DNA of 45,817 nucleotides from DASTSN01 sp035760665 (GTDB lineage: Bacteria; Bacteroidota; Bacteroidia; Chitinophagales; Chitinophagaceae). The stretch spans positions 1-45,817 of the forward strand of contig DASTSN010000116.1 of assembly GCA_035760665.1 (NCBI GenBank), written 5' to 3'. Below, in pieces: positions 22,210-30,317 of the stretch; position 1 is the stretch's first letter, and each line of letters begins with the position of its first letter. Below the pieces are notes generated by a model. It was given only the letters and a program-made list of their open reading frames with translations. It did not search any database and was not told the DNA's origin. A program made the position numbers and the translations under genes.

Positions 22210-22281
22210 AGGCACCGAGTAGATTCGAACTACTGTGAAAGGCCTTGCGGGCCTCTGCCTAACCAACTCGGCCACAGTGCC
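22210..22281 (-). tRNA. tRNA-Cys (GCA), copy with non-canonical anticodon loop
   Basis: Minus strand, 72 nt including U73. The acceptor stem has 7 pairs (one G-U), D-arm GCC/GGC with the GG pair in the loop, a 5-bp anticodon stem, a 4-nt variable loop and a perfect 5-bp T stem with TTCGAAT loop. The anticodon loop reads CCGCAAG: anticodon GCA (Cys), but position 33 is C instead of the near-universal U, and C32 could pair with G38. U73 agrees with Cys identity. CCA is not encoded. Compared with the second copy, stem changes are compensated, so the fold is kept. It may be impaired or specialised. Confidence 0.85.
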
Positions 22282-22348
22282 GGATGTTTTTAAAACTGAT
22301 TTTACAATTTTTTATTGTGTACATCAAAAAATTGCATCAGGTCGATAG

Positions 22349-22419
22349 AGGTACCGAGCAGATTCGAACTGCTGTAAAAGGTTTTGCAGACCTCTGCCTA
22401 GCCACTCGGCCACGGTACC
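22349..22419 (-). tRNA. tRNA-Cys (GCA), canonical copy
   Basis: Minus strand, 71 nt including U73. Acceptor stem GGTACCG/CGGTACC pairs fully; D-arm GCC/GGC; anticodon loop CTGCAAA with U33 and anticodon GCA; variable loop of 4; T stem AGCAG/CTGCT with TTCGAAT loop. It is transcribed before the other tRNA-Cys copy (67 bases between them) and probably in the same precursor. Confidence 0.95.
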
Positions 22420-22428
22420 GTTCATTTT

Positions 22429-22459
22429 TTTGAACCGGTGCGAAAATAGGATATTTTTG
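22429..22459 (+). promoter_or_regulatory. Promoter of the nucleoside phosphorylase gene
   Basis: TTTG (22429-22432), exactly 19 bases, then TATTTTTG (22452-22459): a full consensus match. The predicted transcript start is about 20 bases before the ATG at 22485. Confidence 0.75.
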
Positions 22460-22484
22460 ACAATAATTATTGATACAGAATGAT

Positions 22485-23363
22485 ATGAATAAAATCCAGG
22501 AATCAGAATTAATCATAAATAGCCGCGGTGCCATTTACCATCTCGACCTGCGGCCCGAGGAACTCGGCAGCACCGTAATTTTAGTGGGCGATCCGGACCG
22601 GGTTCCGTTAGTCAGCCGTCATTTTGATCAGGTTGAACATACATCTCAACACAGGGAATTTATCACACATACCGGCAGGCTTGGAAACAAACGCATTTCT
22701 GTTGTCTCCACAGGCATCGGCACCGATAATATTGATATCGCATTGAATGAACTGGACGCCCTGGTAAACATTGATTTCACAACAAGAGAAATAAAATCGC
22801 AGCTCGTTTCGCTGAATATTATCCGGCTGGGAACCTCGGGTGCATTACAGGCGGATATACCGGTGGATGGTCATGTGGCAGGCACGCACGGCCTGGGCAT
22901 TGACAACCTGCTGAACTTTTACCGGCTGGAGCAAAACGACGAAGAAAAACAATTGCTCCACTCCTTTGTTACCCATACACAACTGCATGGGCCTGTTGGC
23001 TACCCCTACATCACCGGTGCCAGCGGATCCCTGATTAAACACTTTGTAAAAGACTTTTATCATGGCATTACCGTTACCTGCCCGGGTTTTTATGGTCCGC
23101 AGGGCCGTATACTGCGGCTTGGTATACGAAACCCCAGCCTGATTGAAAGTCTAACCGGGTTTCAGTTTGGCCAGCACCGGATAGCGAATTTTGAAATGGA
23201 AACATCAGCTATTTATAGTCTTGGTAAATTACTGGGGCATCATTGCCTGTCATTAAATGCTATTATCGCCAACAGGGTCAAAAAGGAATTTTCCAAAGAC
23301 GGTTTAGCGGCTGTAAAAAGCCTGATCGAAAAAGCACTGACCATTATTGCCGATCACGTGTAA
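22485..23363 (+). CDS. Nucleoside phosphorylase (uridine phosphorylase-like)
   Basis: A 292-residue PNP/UDP-family phosphorylase that splits nucleosides with phosphate to free base and ribose-1-phosphate. The start MNKIQESELI at 22485 is preferred; a TTG five codons earlier is also in frame. Visible family parts are ILVGDPDRVPLVSRHF (phosphate site), SVVSTGIGTDNIDIALNEL, IIRLGTSGALQADIPV and NFEMETSAIYSLGKLLGHHC (ribose and base site with the Met-Glu pair). It resembles uridine phosphorylases more than purine ones, but base preference is uncertain. dapF follows after 14 bases, probably in the same transcript. Confidence 0.9.
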   Translation: MNKIQESELIINSRGAIYHLDLRPEELGSTVILVGDPDRVPLVSRHFDQVEHTSQHREFITHTGRLGNKRISVVSTGIGTDNIDIALNELDALVNIDFTTREIKSQLVSLNIIRLGTSGALQADIPVDGHVAGTHGLGIDNLLNFYRLEQNDEEKQLLHSFVTHTQLHGPVGYPYITGASGSLIKHFVKDFYHGITVTCPGFYGPQGRILRLGIRNPSLIESLTGFQFGQHRIANFEMETSAIYSLGKLLGHHCLSLNAIIANRVKKEFSKDGLAAVKSLIEKALTIIADHV

Positions 23364-23377
23364 TAAAGTATGGACAA

Positions 23378-24172
23378 ATGGAAATTAAATTTTATAAATA
23401 CCAGGGAACCGGCAACGATTTCATCATCCTTGACAACAGGACAAAAGCATACAACAGCCTGAACAGTTCTCAAATCCGTTCACTTTGCGACCGGCGCTAT
23501 GGCATTGGCGCCGATGGCCTGATGTTGCTGAATGAAAAAGAAGGCTACGATTTTGAAATGAAATACTTCAATGCAGACGGCAATGAAAGTACGATGTGTG
23601 GTAATGGCGGCCGTTGCATGGTAAAATTTGCCTACCATCTCGGTATTCATCGGAATACCTATAAATTCCTGGCGGTGGATGGAAATCATGAAGCCGAAAT
23701 TGATACGGATGGAATTGTGTCCCTGAAAATGAAAGACGTTAGTTCCATAAAAAAATTTCACGGCGATTATGTACTCAATACCGGCTCGCCGCATTACGTA
23801 AAACTGGTGCACGATGTGATGGATATGGATGTCTATAAAAAAGGACATGAAATCCGCTACAGCAAAGACTTTGAAACCGAAGGCATCAATGTCAATTTTG
23901 TAGAACAACTCTCCGATCCTGATAAAATAATCGTAAGAACCTACGAACGTGGCGTGGAGGATGAAACCTATTCCTGTGGCACAGGGGTTACCGCGGCAGC
24001 ACTGGTTTGTTATCACAACGAAAACGGCTATAACGATGTGGAGGTAAAAACACTGGGCGGCACCCTGAGCGTGGAATACGAACGGTTAAATGAAGAAGGC
24101 TACGTAAACATCTGGCTCTGCGGTCCCGCCGAAAAAGTTTTTGAAGGTCAGCTGGAATTGCCGGAGCAATAA
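23378..24172 (+). CDS. dapF: Diaminopimelate epimerase
   Basis: A 264-residue cofactor-free epimerase converting LL- to meso-diaminopimelate for peptidoglycan and lysine synthesis. The start MEIKFYKYQGTGNDFI at 23378 is the family's usual N-terminus; the open frame upstream overlaps the phosphorylase gene. The two catalytic cysteines are Cys74 (STMCGNGGRC) and Cys200 (YSCGTGVTAAA), one in each mirror-related half. Other conserved parts are FNADGNES and RTYERGVEDET. Length is normal. Confidence 0.97.
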   Translation: MEIKFYKYQGTGNDFIILDNRTKAYNSLNSSQIRSLCDRRYGIGADGLMLLNEKEGYDFEMKYFNADGNESTMCGNGGRCMVKFAYHLGIHRNTYKFLAVDGNHEAEIDTDGIVSLKMKDVSSIKKFHGDYVLNTGSPHYVKLVHDVMDMDVYKKGHEIRYSKDFETEGINVNFVEQLSDPDKIIVRTYERGVEDETYSCGTGVTAAALVCYHNENGYNDVEVKTLGGTLSVEYERLNEEGYVNIWLCGPAEKVFEGQLELPEQ

Positions 24173-24269
24173 GCATTCCGTCGCAACCGCCACCGGCCTG
24201 GCTCAGGATTATTTTTTCCAAAGCGCAATTTGTTGCCGATTTTTTAATGTATAAACTGTCCGCCGGCAT

Positions 24270-24277
24270 TACCTTTG
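24270..24277 (+). promoter_or_regulatory. Putative corA promoter -7 box
   Basis: TACCTTTG ends 9 bases before the ATG at 24286. Its position argues against the upstream ATG at 24247 and implies a leader of only a few nucleotides. Confidence 0.45.
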
Positions 24278-24285
24278 CGCCGTTT

Positions 24286-24675
24286 ATGATTCAGTATTTC
24301 CAGAATATTAACCACCAGACGGTGGAAATAGATAAGCCCGAAAACGGCGCATGGGTGAATGTATTGCCCCCGCTGAAACAGGAAGAATTTACGCGGCTTT
24401 CCGAATCGCTGGATATACCAATCGATTTTCTGACCGATTCGCTGGATATTGACGAAAGAGCCCGTTTTGAAGAAGACGACAACGTCAAACTCATCGTCAT
24501 AAAAACACCTACCGAAAATAACTCATTCAACGAAAGCGACGCCTACTATATCACGATACCGATCTGTATTATTTTAACACACAACCAGATTGTTACGGTA
24601 AACTCTTTTGAAAATGGCGCGATAAAAAAATTCCTGAATACTTTTCAAAACCGGCACCCCGATAAAAAAATATGA
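24286..24675 (+). CDS. corA: CorA-type Mg/divalent-cation transporter, N-terminal part
   Basis: 129 residues from MIQYFQNINHQTVEID (24286), ending at a TGA at 24673-24675. This is the cytoplasmic funnel start of a CorA-family transporter: KPENGAWVNVLPPLKQEEF, DFLTDSLDIDERARFEEDDN, YYITIPICIILTHNQIVTV. The frame stops inside the normal protein, just after RHPDKK in an A7 run (24664-24670). The rest of the protein continues in the -1 frame from 24672, with the stop and the next start overlapping as ATGA. A -1 shift, or one added A in the mRNA, would give a complete 312-residue CorA. See the paired entry. Confidence 0.85.
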   Translation: MIQYFQNINHQTVEIDKPENGAWVNVLPPLKQEEFTRLSESLDIPIDFLTDSLDIDERARFEEDDNVKLIVIKTPTENNSFNESDAYYITIPICIILTHNQIVTVNSFENGAIKKFLNTFQNRHPDKKI

Positions 24676-25223
24676 TGGTGCTGAAAATTTTTGAAAAAAT
24701 TACGCAGACCTATATCGAATACCTGAAAGAGATTAACCAGCGGCGCAACATCATGGAGCAAAAATTGTACGCCAGCAACCGCAACGAAGAACTGCTGGAA
24801 CTGATGAAAATTCAAAAAAGCCTGGTCTATTTTGTAACAGCCCTCCGCTCCAATGAAATGCTATTGTTAAAAATAGAACGAACCAATTTCCTCGTGCTGA
24901 ACGAAGAAGAAAAAGAATTCCTGAACGACATGATTGTAGATATTTCACAAGCCCTTGAAATGGCCAATATCTACACCAATATCCTCAGCAGTACGCTTGA
25001 TGCATTCGCCAGCATCATCAGCAACAACCTGAACAATGTGCTGAAGCGGTTAACTTCCATCACAATTATTCTTTCCCTGCCGGCGCTGGTAACCGGTATT
25101 TACGGTATGAATGTTCCCATACCGTATGCCAACTCACCGCATGCTTTTTACATCCCTATCATTTTATCCATTGGTGTATCGGTCATCATCAGTTGGTATT
25201 TTTTAAAGAAAAAATGGTTTTAA
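24672..25223 (+). CDS. corA: CorA-type transporter, C-terminal part with GMN motif
   Basis: 183 residues continuing the CorA family sequence: the long stalk helix (FEKITQTYIEYLKEINQRRN, LYASNRNEELLELMKIQKSL), then helix 7 with ALEMANIYTNILSSTLDAFA, first membrane segment ILSLPALVTGIYGMN, and the second (PIILSIGVSVIISWYFLKKK). The YGMN selectivity motif and the basic C-terminal end are intact. It starts at ATG 24672 overlapping the stop of the N-terminal frame, or is reached by frameshift. Intact codon use and motifs in both halves argue against an old pseudogene; a recent indel, a read error, or recoding are the alternatives. Confidence 0.85.
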   Translation: MMVLKIFEKITQTYIEYLKEINQRRNIMEQKLYASNRNEELLELMKIQKSLVYFVTALRSNEMLLLKIERTNFLVLNEEEKEFLNDMIVDISQALEMANIYTNILSSTLDAFASIISNNLNNVLKRLTSITIILSLPALVTGIYGMNVPIPYANSPHAFYIPIILSIGVSVIISWYFLKKKWF

Positions 25224-25225
25224 CA

Positions 25226-25690
25226 ATGTTCAATATTCGTGTGTACGGCATTTTAATTAACGAACAGAAACAGGTGCTGGTGAGCGACGAATTTATCCGC
25301 GGCAACTACTACACTAAATTTCCGGGCGGCGGACTGGAATTTGGCGAAGGCACAAGGGATTGCCTGAAACGGGAGTTTAAAGAAGAAATGGACCTGGAGG
25401 TAAAAATTGGCGATCATATTTACACTACCGATTTTTTTCAGCTATCGGCATTCAACCCGGAACACCAGATCATTTCAATATATTATTTCGCACATCCACT
25501 GGAAGCTATCAAAGCGCCCTTGCGCAGCGAACCGTTTGTTTTTGATGAACAACAGCTCGAAGTGTATCATGCGACGGGCGAAACGGAAACCTTTCGCTTT
25601 GTTGACTGGCACAATTTTTCTGCAGACAGCGTAACCCTGCCAATTGATAAAGTAGTGGCCGATATGATTAGGCGTTTTCCACGATTGTAG
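25226..25690 (+). CDS. NUDIX hydrolase
   Basis: A 154-residue NUDIX protein starting at MFNIRVYGILIN (25226), two bases after the CorA stop; earlier in-frame ATGs overlap corA. The Nudix box is complete at about residues 34-56: GGGLEFGEGTRDCLKREF then KEEMDLEV, giving the G-x5-E-x7-RE-x2-EE pattern for metal binding. Such enzymes hydrolyse nucleoside diphosphates linked to another group. The substrate cannot be assigned. The short spacing suggests co-transcription with corA. Confidence 0.9.
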   Translation: MFNIRVYGILINEQKQVLVSDEFIRGNYYTKFPGGGLEFGEGTRDCLKREFKEEMDLEVKIGDHIYTTDFFQLSAFNPEHQIISIYYFAHPLEAIKAPLRSEPFVFDEQQLEVYHATGETETFRFVDWHNFSADSVTLPIDKVVADMIRRFPRL

Positions 25691-25743
25691 AATACGCTGC
25701 AGCCATCACCGAATACTTTTAGAAAAGCTGTTTACCAACACAC

Positions 25744-26553
25744 TTACCCGGCGGCAGGTATATTCGTAAAGGGATCTTCGTGCCGGCTCATGGCCTCTTT
25801 CTTCATCTTTTCGGCCAGGCTGTGTCCCAGGTAAATTTCAATCCGTTTTTCTACCAAATAAATAAGAGGAGTAAGCAGGACGGCAACAGTAAACTTATAG
25901 ATATAATTCATACAACCGATTGCCAGCACCTGCCCCCAGCCCCAACCGTTGCCCAGCTTAAAAGCTATGAAAAGCACAACAAAACTGTCAATGAGCTGTG
26001 ATACCAGCGTAGAACCGGTTGCCCGAAGCCACACTTTTTTCTCACCGGTAACTTTTTTGATTTTATGAAACACATATACATCCACCAACTGGCTCAAGAG
26101 AAAAGCAACAAGACTGCCGAAGATAATCCACATGCCCTGCCCGAAAATACCATTGAATGCTGCCTGCATATCCGGTACTCCCTGGTCGGCCCTGGAGCCA
26201 ATCCACCAGCCGGCAGCAGGAATGTGGATACTGCCATAAAACATGATGAAGGCATACGAAATTAGTATGACGGCCGTATAACTGATCCGGCGTACCGCCT
26301 TCGGTCCAAAATACTCATTCACGATATCCGTCATCACAAACTCGAGCGGCCACAACAGCACTCCACAGGTAAGGTTAAAGGATAAGCCGCTTTGGCCAAA
26401 TAAGGTAAAATTGACCGGCTGAAAACCCAATAATTTTTCAAGAGAAAAAATTTTGCCGCCAATACATTCCGCTATCAGTGCATTAGCCACAAAAAACGCT
26501 GTAAAGCCGAGAAATAATTTGGTGGGTTTATCTTTTAAAATTGCGTGTATCAT
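25744..26553 (-). CDS. yhhQ: Queuosine precursor transporter (YhhQ/QPTR family)
   Basis: A 269-residue integral membrane protein of the DUF165/VUT1 family, shown in E. coli to import queuosine precursors. The start MIHAILKDKPTK at 26553 overlaps the upstream gene's stop as ATGA. Family parts include FFVANALIAECIGGKIFSL, GVLLWPLEFVMTDIVNEYFG, FLLSQLVDVYVFHKIKKVTG and GSTLVSQLIDSFVVLFIAF. About six or seven membrane segments can be seen. It suggests salvage of preQ0/preQ1 or queuine for modification of GUN-anticodon tRNAs. Confidence 0.9.
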   Translation of the reverse strand: MIHAILKDKPTKLFLGFTAFFVANALIAECIGGKIFSLEKLLGFQPVNFTLFGQSGLSFNLTCGVLLWPLEFVMTDIVNEYFGPKAVRRISYTAVILISYAFIMFYGSIHIPAAGWWIGSRADQGVPDMQAAFNGIFGQGMWIIFGSLVAFLLSQLVDVYVFHKIKKVTGEKKVWLRATGSTLVSQLIDSFVVLFIAFKLGNGWGWGQVLAIGCMNYIYKFTVAVLLTPLIYLVEKRIEIYLGHSLAEKMKKEAMSRHEDPFTNIPAAG

Positions 26554-26843
26554 TCGTTGAGATGAAAAAAGATGTAATACAATTGAGCGATTAAAAATAA
26601 AATATTTACAATGATCAGCCATTTAGGAACAACCAGCCAGAACTTTTTGTTCAATACCAGCAGCACCAGGTAGCAAATATTCACAAATGGTATAAAGATG
26701 ATACCCAGGAAATAACCAATAATCACAATGGTGGAAGTAATAGCTTCATCCTGCGCCCAGTTACCCATCTGCAGGGAAACTGTTAGTAAAAAAAATATGC
26801 CGCAAATGACCCCGAGCCTGGAGAAAAATAATAACCAACGCAT
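26550..26843 (-). CDS. Small three-pass membrane protein coupled to the queuosine transporter
   Basis: A 97-residue, very hydrophobic protein with segments at about 8-26 (SRLGVICGIFFLLTVSL), 37-66 (STIVIIGYFLGIIFIPFVNI onward) and 73-92 (WLIIVNILFLIAQLYYIFF). I do not recognise a family. Its stop codon overlaps the transporter's ATG by four bases (ATGA at 26550-26553 on the minus strand), so translation is probably coupled and the two may act together; that is inference. Confidence 0.75.
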   Translation of the reverse strand: MRWLLFFSRLGVICGIFFLLTVSLQMGNWAQDEAITSTIVIIGYFLGIIFIPFVNICYLVLLVLNKKFWLVVPKWLIIVNILFLIAQLYYIFFHLNE

Positions 26844-26897
26844 GGGACAAGTTAGTTTAAAATAGTCTTATTTTGTCGTCTTAATATATCATTTTCT

Positions 26898-29396
26898 ATG
26901 AAACAGGGCTTTTTAAAAAAGGCATTACCGCATATCATCGCAATAGTTGTCTTCCTGGTAGTAGCAGCAATTTACTGCAAACCCGTTCTCGAAGGGAAAG
27001 TCATTTCCCAACATGATATTACCAACTGGAAAGGGGCCATTCATCAATCGGAAGTTTTTAAAGAAACCCACGGACATTACCCGCTTTGGACAAACAGTTT
27101 ATTCAGCGGTATGCCGGCTTTCCAGATCGGTGGTATCGGCGGCAATTACATCGGTGGCTACGTACATTTATTGCTGACACTAAACCTCCCCGTTCCCCTG
27201 CAGTTTTTTTTCCTGGCCTGCATCTGTTTTTACATTCTCTGCCTTGTTTTACGGGTCAATCCATACATCGCTATCCTGGGATCGCTGGCCTTTGCCTATG
27301 CCACCTACGATCCGGTTATTATCAGTGTAGGGCATGATACCAAAATGTGGTCCATCGCTTACATGCCTGCTCTCCTTGGTTCAGTCATGCTGATTTATGA
27401 AAAAAAATACTGGCTGGGTGCGGCACTGACAGCGCTATTTTCTTCAGCCATGGTAGCCATGAACCACCTGCAGATTACTTATTATCTTTTCCTGGCCATC
27501 GGCGTTATGACCATATTCTTCGTGGTAAACTGGATAAAAAACAAAGAGTATAAACATTTGTTGTTGGCGGCAGCATTCACCATTGGGGCAACAGTCATTG
27601 GCGTATTGTGTAATGCGATCAGCCTTTTTTCCACTTATGAATACCAGAAAGAAACTATTCGTGGCGGCGCTTCCGAGCTCAGGGATACCAGCAGTACAGT
27701 GGCCCATTCACAAACCGGGCTTGATAAAGACTATGCGCTGAGTTACAGTATGAACATCGCGGAACCCTTTGTACTGATGGTGCCACGCATATACGGTGGC
27801 AGCAGCGATCATGAAGAAGTAAGCCAGGAAAATTCCAAAGCTGTGGAAGCCTTGCGTTCACTGCCACAACAACTGCAGCAGCAACTACCTTTTTCGTTTT
27901 ACTGGGGCGGTATGACCAAACCCGGCGAAGTGGGCACATCGGGCCCTCCCTACTCCGGCGCAATTATTTGTTTTCTCGCCATCCTGGCAATGTTCATACT
28001 GGATGGCAAACATAAATGGTGGGCCGGTGCCGCCGTTGTACTGGCGATCATGCTCTCCTGGGGCAGCTACTTTGAAGGGTTTAACGAACTTTTTTACAAA
28101 TACCTGCCGTTTTACAACAAATTCCGGGCACCATCAATGATCATGGTAATTCCGCAGCTGCTGCTGGCAATGCTGGCGGTACTCTGCCTGAATAAAATCA
28201 TAGCTACTGAGAATAAAAAAGAACTGCTGGTTCCCTATAAAAAAGGCCTGGTTGCAACGGGTGCCGTATTTGTGGTTTTATTCCTGCTTTACTTCTCCTT
28301 TGATTTCCTGAGCGGCTCAGACAAAAGTATTTTATCGCAGGTGCAACAAATGAACCAGGCACAACTAACCGAAGCAGTGCGTACTTTTTATGATGGTATG
28401 AAAGCCGACCGGCAATCCCTGATGATGAATGATATTCTCCGGTCTCTCGGATTTATTGCCGCTGCAGCATTGCTGGTATTTTTACTGATCCGTAACACCC
28501 TGAAACCACTCACAGCAACGCTTATTATCACAGCGTTGCTGTTAATCGACCTGCTGAGTATTGACACAAAATACCTGAGCAGTGATAATTATGTAGATAA
28601 AGTTGACAATACAGCCGCCTTTCAAAGGACCAAAGCTGATGATGAGATTCTGAAGGACACTTCATACTACCGGGTATTGAATATAAATGGGAACCGGTTT
28701 TCAGAAAACATTACTTCGTATTATTATAATTCCGTGGGTGGCTACCACCCAGCCAAGTTGCGTATTTACCAGGACCTGATTGAGCGATACCTCAGCCAGC
28801 AATTTCCCAATGAAAACATCCTGGATATGCTGAACACAAAATACTTGATCCAGAAAGATAATCTTGGCCAAACACAGGCCTACCAGAAACGTGACAGTGC
28901 TTACGGACCGGTTTGGTTTGTAAAAAATGTGCGCTTTGTAAAAGACGCCAACGAAGAGATGGCTGTGCTGGGCAATTTGGATACCAGGGACACCGCCATC
29001 ATGCAGGAAGCATTCAAACCCGCTGTGCCCTTTATGCCGCAGCCCGACAGTTCGGCGACCATCAGCCTGGTCAAAAATGACAACGATGTGATCACGTATC
29101 GGTATGCTGCTGCCAGCAATCAGTTTGCCGTATTCAGTGAAATCTATTACGCTGCGGGCTGGAAAGCATTTGTTGACGGAAAAGAAATGCCGATCGTTAA
29201 AACAGATTATGTACTGCGTGGTATCGCCTTGCCCGCCGGTCAGCATGCTGTCGAATTCAGGTTTGAACCGGCCGGGTATTTAAAAGGGAAAGAAGTAGAA
29301 ACGATTTTCACCGTGCTGACCCTGGCATTGCTGGGAGCAAGCATTTTTATAGAGTGGCGAAAAAACAAAAAGCAAGATTCATTGCAAAAAGCATGA
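26898..29396 (+). CDS. YfhO-family polytopic membrane protein (GT-C-like)
   Basis: An 832-residue protein with about a dozen hydrophobic segments and a soluble C-terminal domain. It starts with HIIAIVVFLVVAAIYCKPVL, followed by the extracytoplasmic loop SQHDITNWKGAIHQ and HGHYPLWTNSLFSGMPAFQ, which is typical of YfhO proteins. The C-terminal region has YYNSVGGYHPAKLRIYQDLI, then a beta domain with AAGWKAFVDGKEMPIVKTDY and RGIALPAGQHAVEFRFEPAG. YfhO in Bacillus is linked to glycosylation of lipoteichoic acid, and the fold resembles lipid-sugar-dependent GT-C transferases. Here it heads a glycan locus and overlaps the next glycosyltransferase gene by four bases, so a role in attaching a sugar on the outer side of the inner membrane is plausible. 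Confidence 0.88.
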   Translation: MKQGFLKKALPHIIAIVVFLVVAAIYCKPVLEGKVISQHDITNWKGAIHQSEVFKETHGHYPLWTNSLFSGMPAFQIGGIGGNYIGGYVHLLLTLNLPVPLQFFFLACICFYILCLVLRVNPYIAILGSLAFAYATYDPVIISVGHDTKMWSIAYMPALLGSVMLIYEKKYWLGAALTALFSSAMVAMNHLQITYYLFLAIGVMTIFFVVNWIKNKEYKHLLLAAAFTIGATVIGVLCNAISLFSTYEYQKETIRGGASELRDTSSTVAHSQTGLDKDYALSYSMNIAEPFVLMVPRIYGGSSDHEEVSQENSKAVEALRSLPQQLQQQLPFSFYWGGMTKPGEVGTSGPPYSGAIICFLAILAMFILDGKHKWWAGAAVVLAIMLSWGSYFEGFNELFYKYLPFYNKFRAPSMIMVIPQLLLAMLAVLCLNKIIATENKKELLVPYKKGLVATGAVFVVLFLLYFSFDFLSGSDKSILSQVQQMNQAQLTEAVRTFYDGMKADRQSLMMNDILRSLGFIAAAALLVFLLIRNTLKPLTATLIITALLLIDLLSIDTKYLSSDNYVDKVDNTAAFQRTKADDEILKDTSYYRVLNINGNRFSENITSYYYNSVGGYHPAKLRIYQDLIERYLSQQFPNENILDMLNTKYLIQKDNLGQTQAYQKRDSAYGPVWFVKNVRFVKDANEEMAVLGNLDTRDTAIMQEAFKPAVPFMPQPDSSATISLVKNDNDVITYRYAAASNQFAVFSEIYYAAGWKAFVDGKEMPIVKTDYVLRGIALPAGQHAVEFRFEPAGYLKGKEVETIFTVLTLALLGASIFIEWRKNKKQDSLQKA

Positions 29397-30307
29397 TGAA
29401 GATTTCAATTGTAATCATCAGCTATAACAGGCCCGAGGATTTATTGGAACTTGCCAAAAATATTTCCTCCCTGCAATACGCAAAGGAGTATCTGGAGGAA
29501 GTGATTATTGTGAATAACAATTCACCCGTCAGCTATGAGTCAGTTGAACGCTTTATTGAAAATTGCCCCGAAATACCGTTTCGTTACTATCGCACGGCAG
29601 ACAACCTGGGCGTATCAAGAGGCAGGAATTTTGCCATTCAAAAAAGCTCGTCACCAATTCTCGTTTTTCTCGATGATGATGCGGTTTTTAAGAGTATGGA
29701 TGCCCTGCTGCAAATTCAAAAGATTTTCAGTACTCAGTATGCAGACAGGCCAACAGGTATTGCAGCCTTTAAAGTTTATTATTACGACACCTTAGCGTTA
29801 CAGCAAACAGCTTTTCCCCACAAACAATTTCACAAAAGAAAAGAGCTTCCCCGGTTTTCAGCCGCCTATTTTGCCGGTTGTGCCCATGCAATCAAAAAAG
29901 AGGTTTTTGAGACTGTAGGTTATTACCCGGAAACTTTTTTTTATGGCATGGAAGAATATGACCTGAGTTACCGGGTCATCAATGCCGGTTATGCTATTCG
30001 GTACGACGCTAGTGTGGAAGTGCTACATAAAGAATCCCCGTTAGGCAGATTACCCGGAAAAGATAAACTACGTGGTATGTGGATTAATAAAAGCACGGTA
30101 GCCTGGAAGTACCTGCCGCAGTTGTATTATTTTTCGACAGCCTTTCTTTGGAGCCTGGAATATTTAAGAAAAACAAAATTCGATGCAGCTGGCTGGGTGA
30201 CAGGCTGGAAAAAGATTTTACGCATACCGGCATCAGAAAAACGAACTCCATTAAATGATGCAGCAAAGAAATACCTGAAAAAAGTGCGGGCCCGGTTATG
30301 GTATTAA
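29393..30307 (+). CDS. Family 2 glycosyltransferase
   Basis: A 304-residue GT-A-fold transferase. The start MMKISIVIISYNRPEDLLEL (29393) overlaps the YfhO stop as ATGA. The nucleotide-sugar site is seen as NNNSPVSYE, NLGVSRGRNFAIQ and the metal-binding FLDDDAVF. The acceptor half has YFAGCAHAIKKEVFETVGYY and EEYDLSYRVINAGY, usual for the GT2 subfamily that adds sugars in surface polysaccharide synthesis. No membrane anchor. Donor and acceptor are unknown. It converges on the next gene with only 10 bases between the stops. Confidence 0.9.
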   Translation: MMKISIVIISYNRPEDLLELAKNISSLQYAKEYLEEVIIVNNNSPVSYESVERFIENCPEIPFRYYRTADNLGVSRGRNFAIQKSSSPILVFLDDDAVFKSMDALLQIQKIFSTQYADRPTGIAAFKVYYYDTLALQQTAFPHKQFHKRKELPRFSAAYFAGCAHAIKKEVFETVGYYPETFFYGMEEYDLSYRVINAGYAIRYDASVEVLHKESPLGRLPGKDKLRGMWINKSTVAWKYLPQLYYFSTAFLWSLEYLRKTKFDAAGWVTGWKKILRIPASEKRTPLNDAAKKYLKKVRARLWY

Positions 30308-30317
30308 ATCCCCACCT

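Noticed and set aside
22210..22419. tRNA genes as integration site of a mobile element
   Set aside because: No integrase, direct repeat of a tRNA 3' end beyond the two genes, or foreign-looking block is adjacent.
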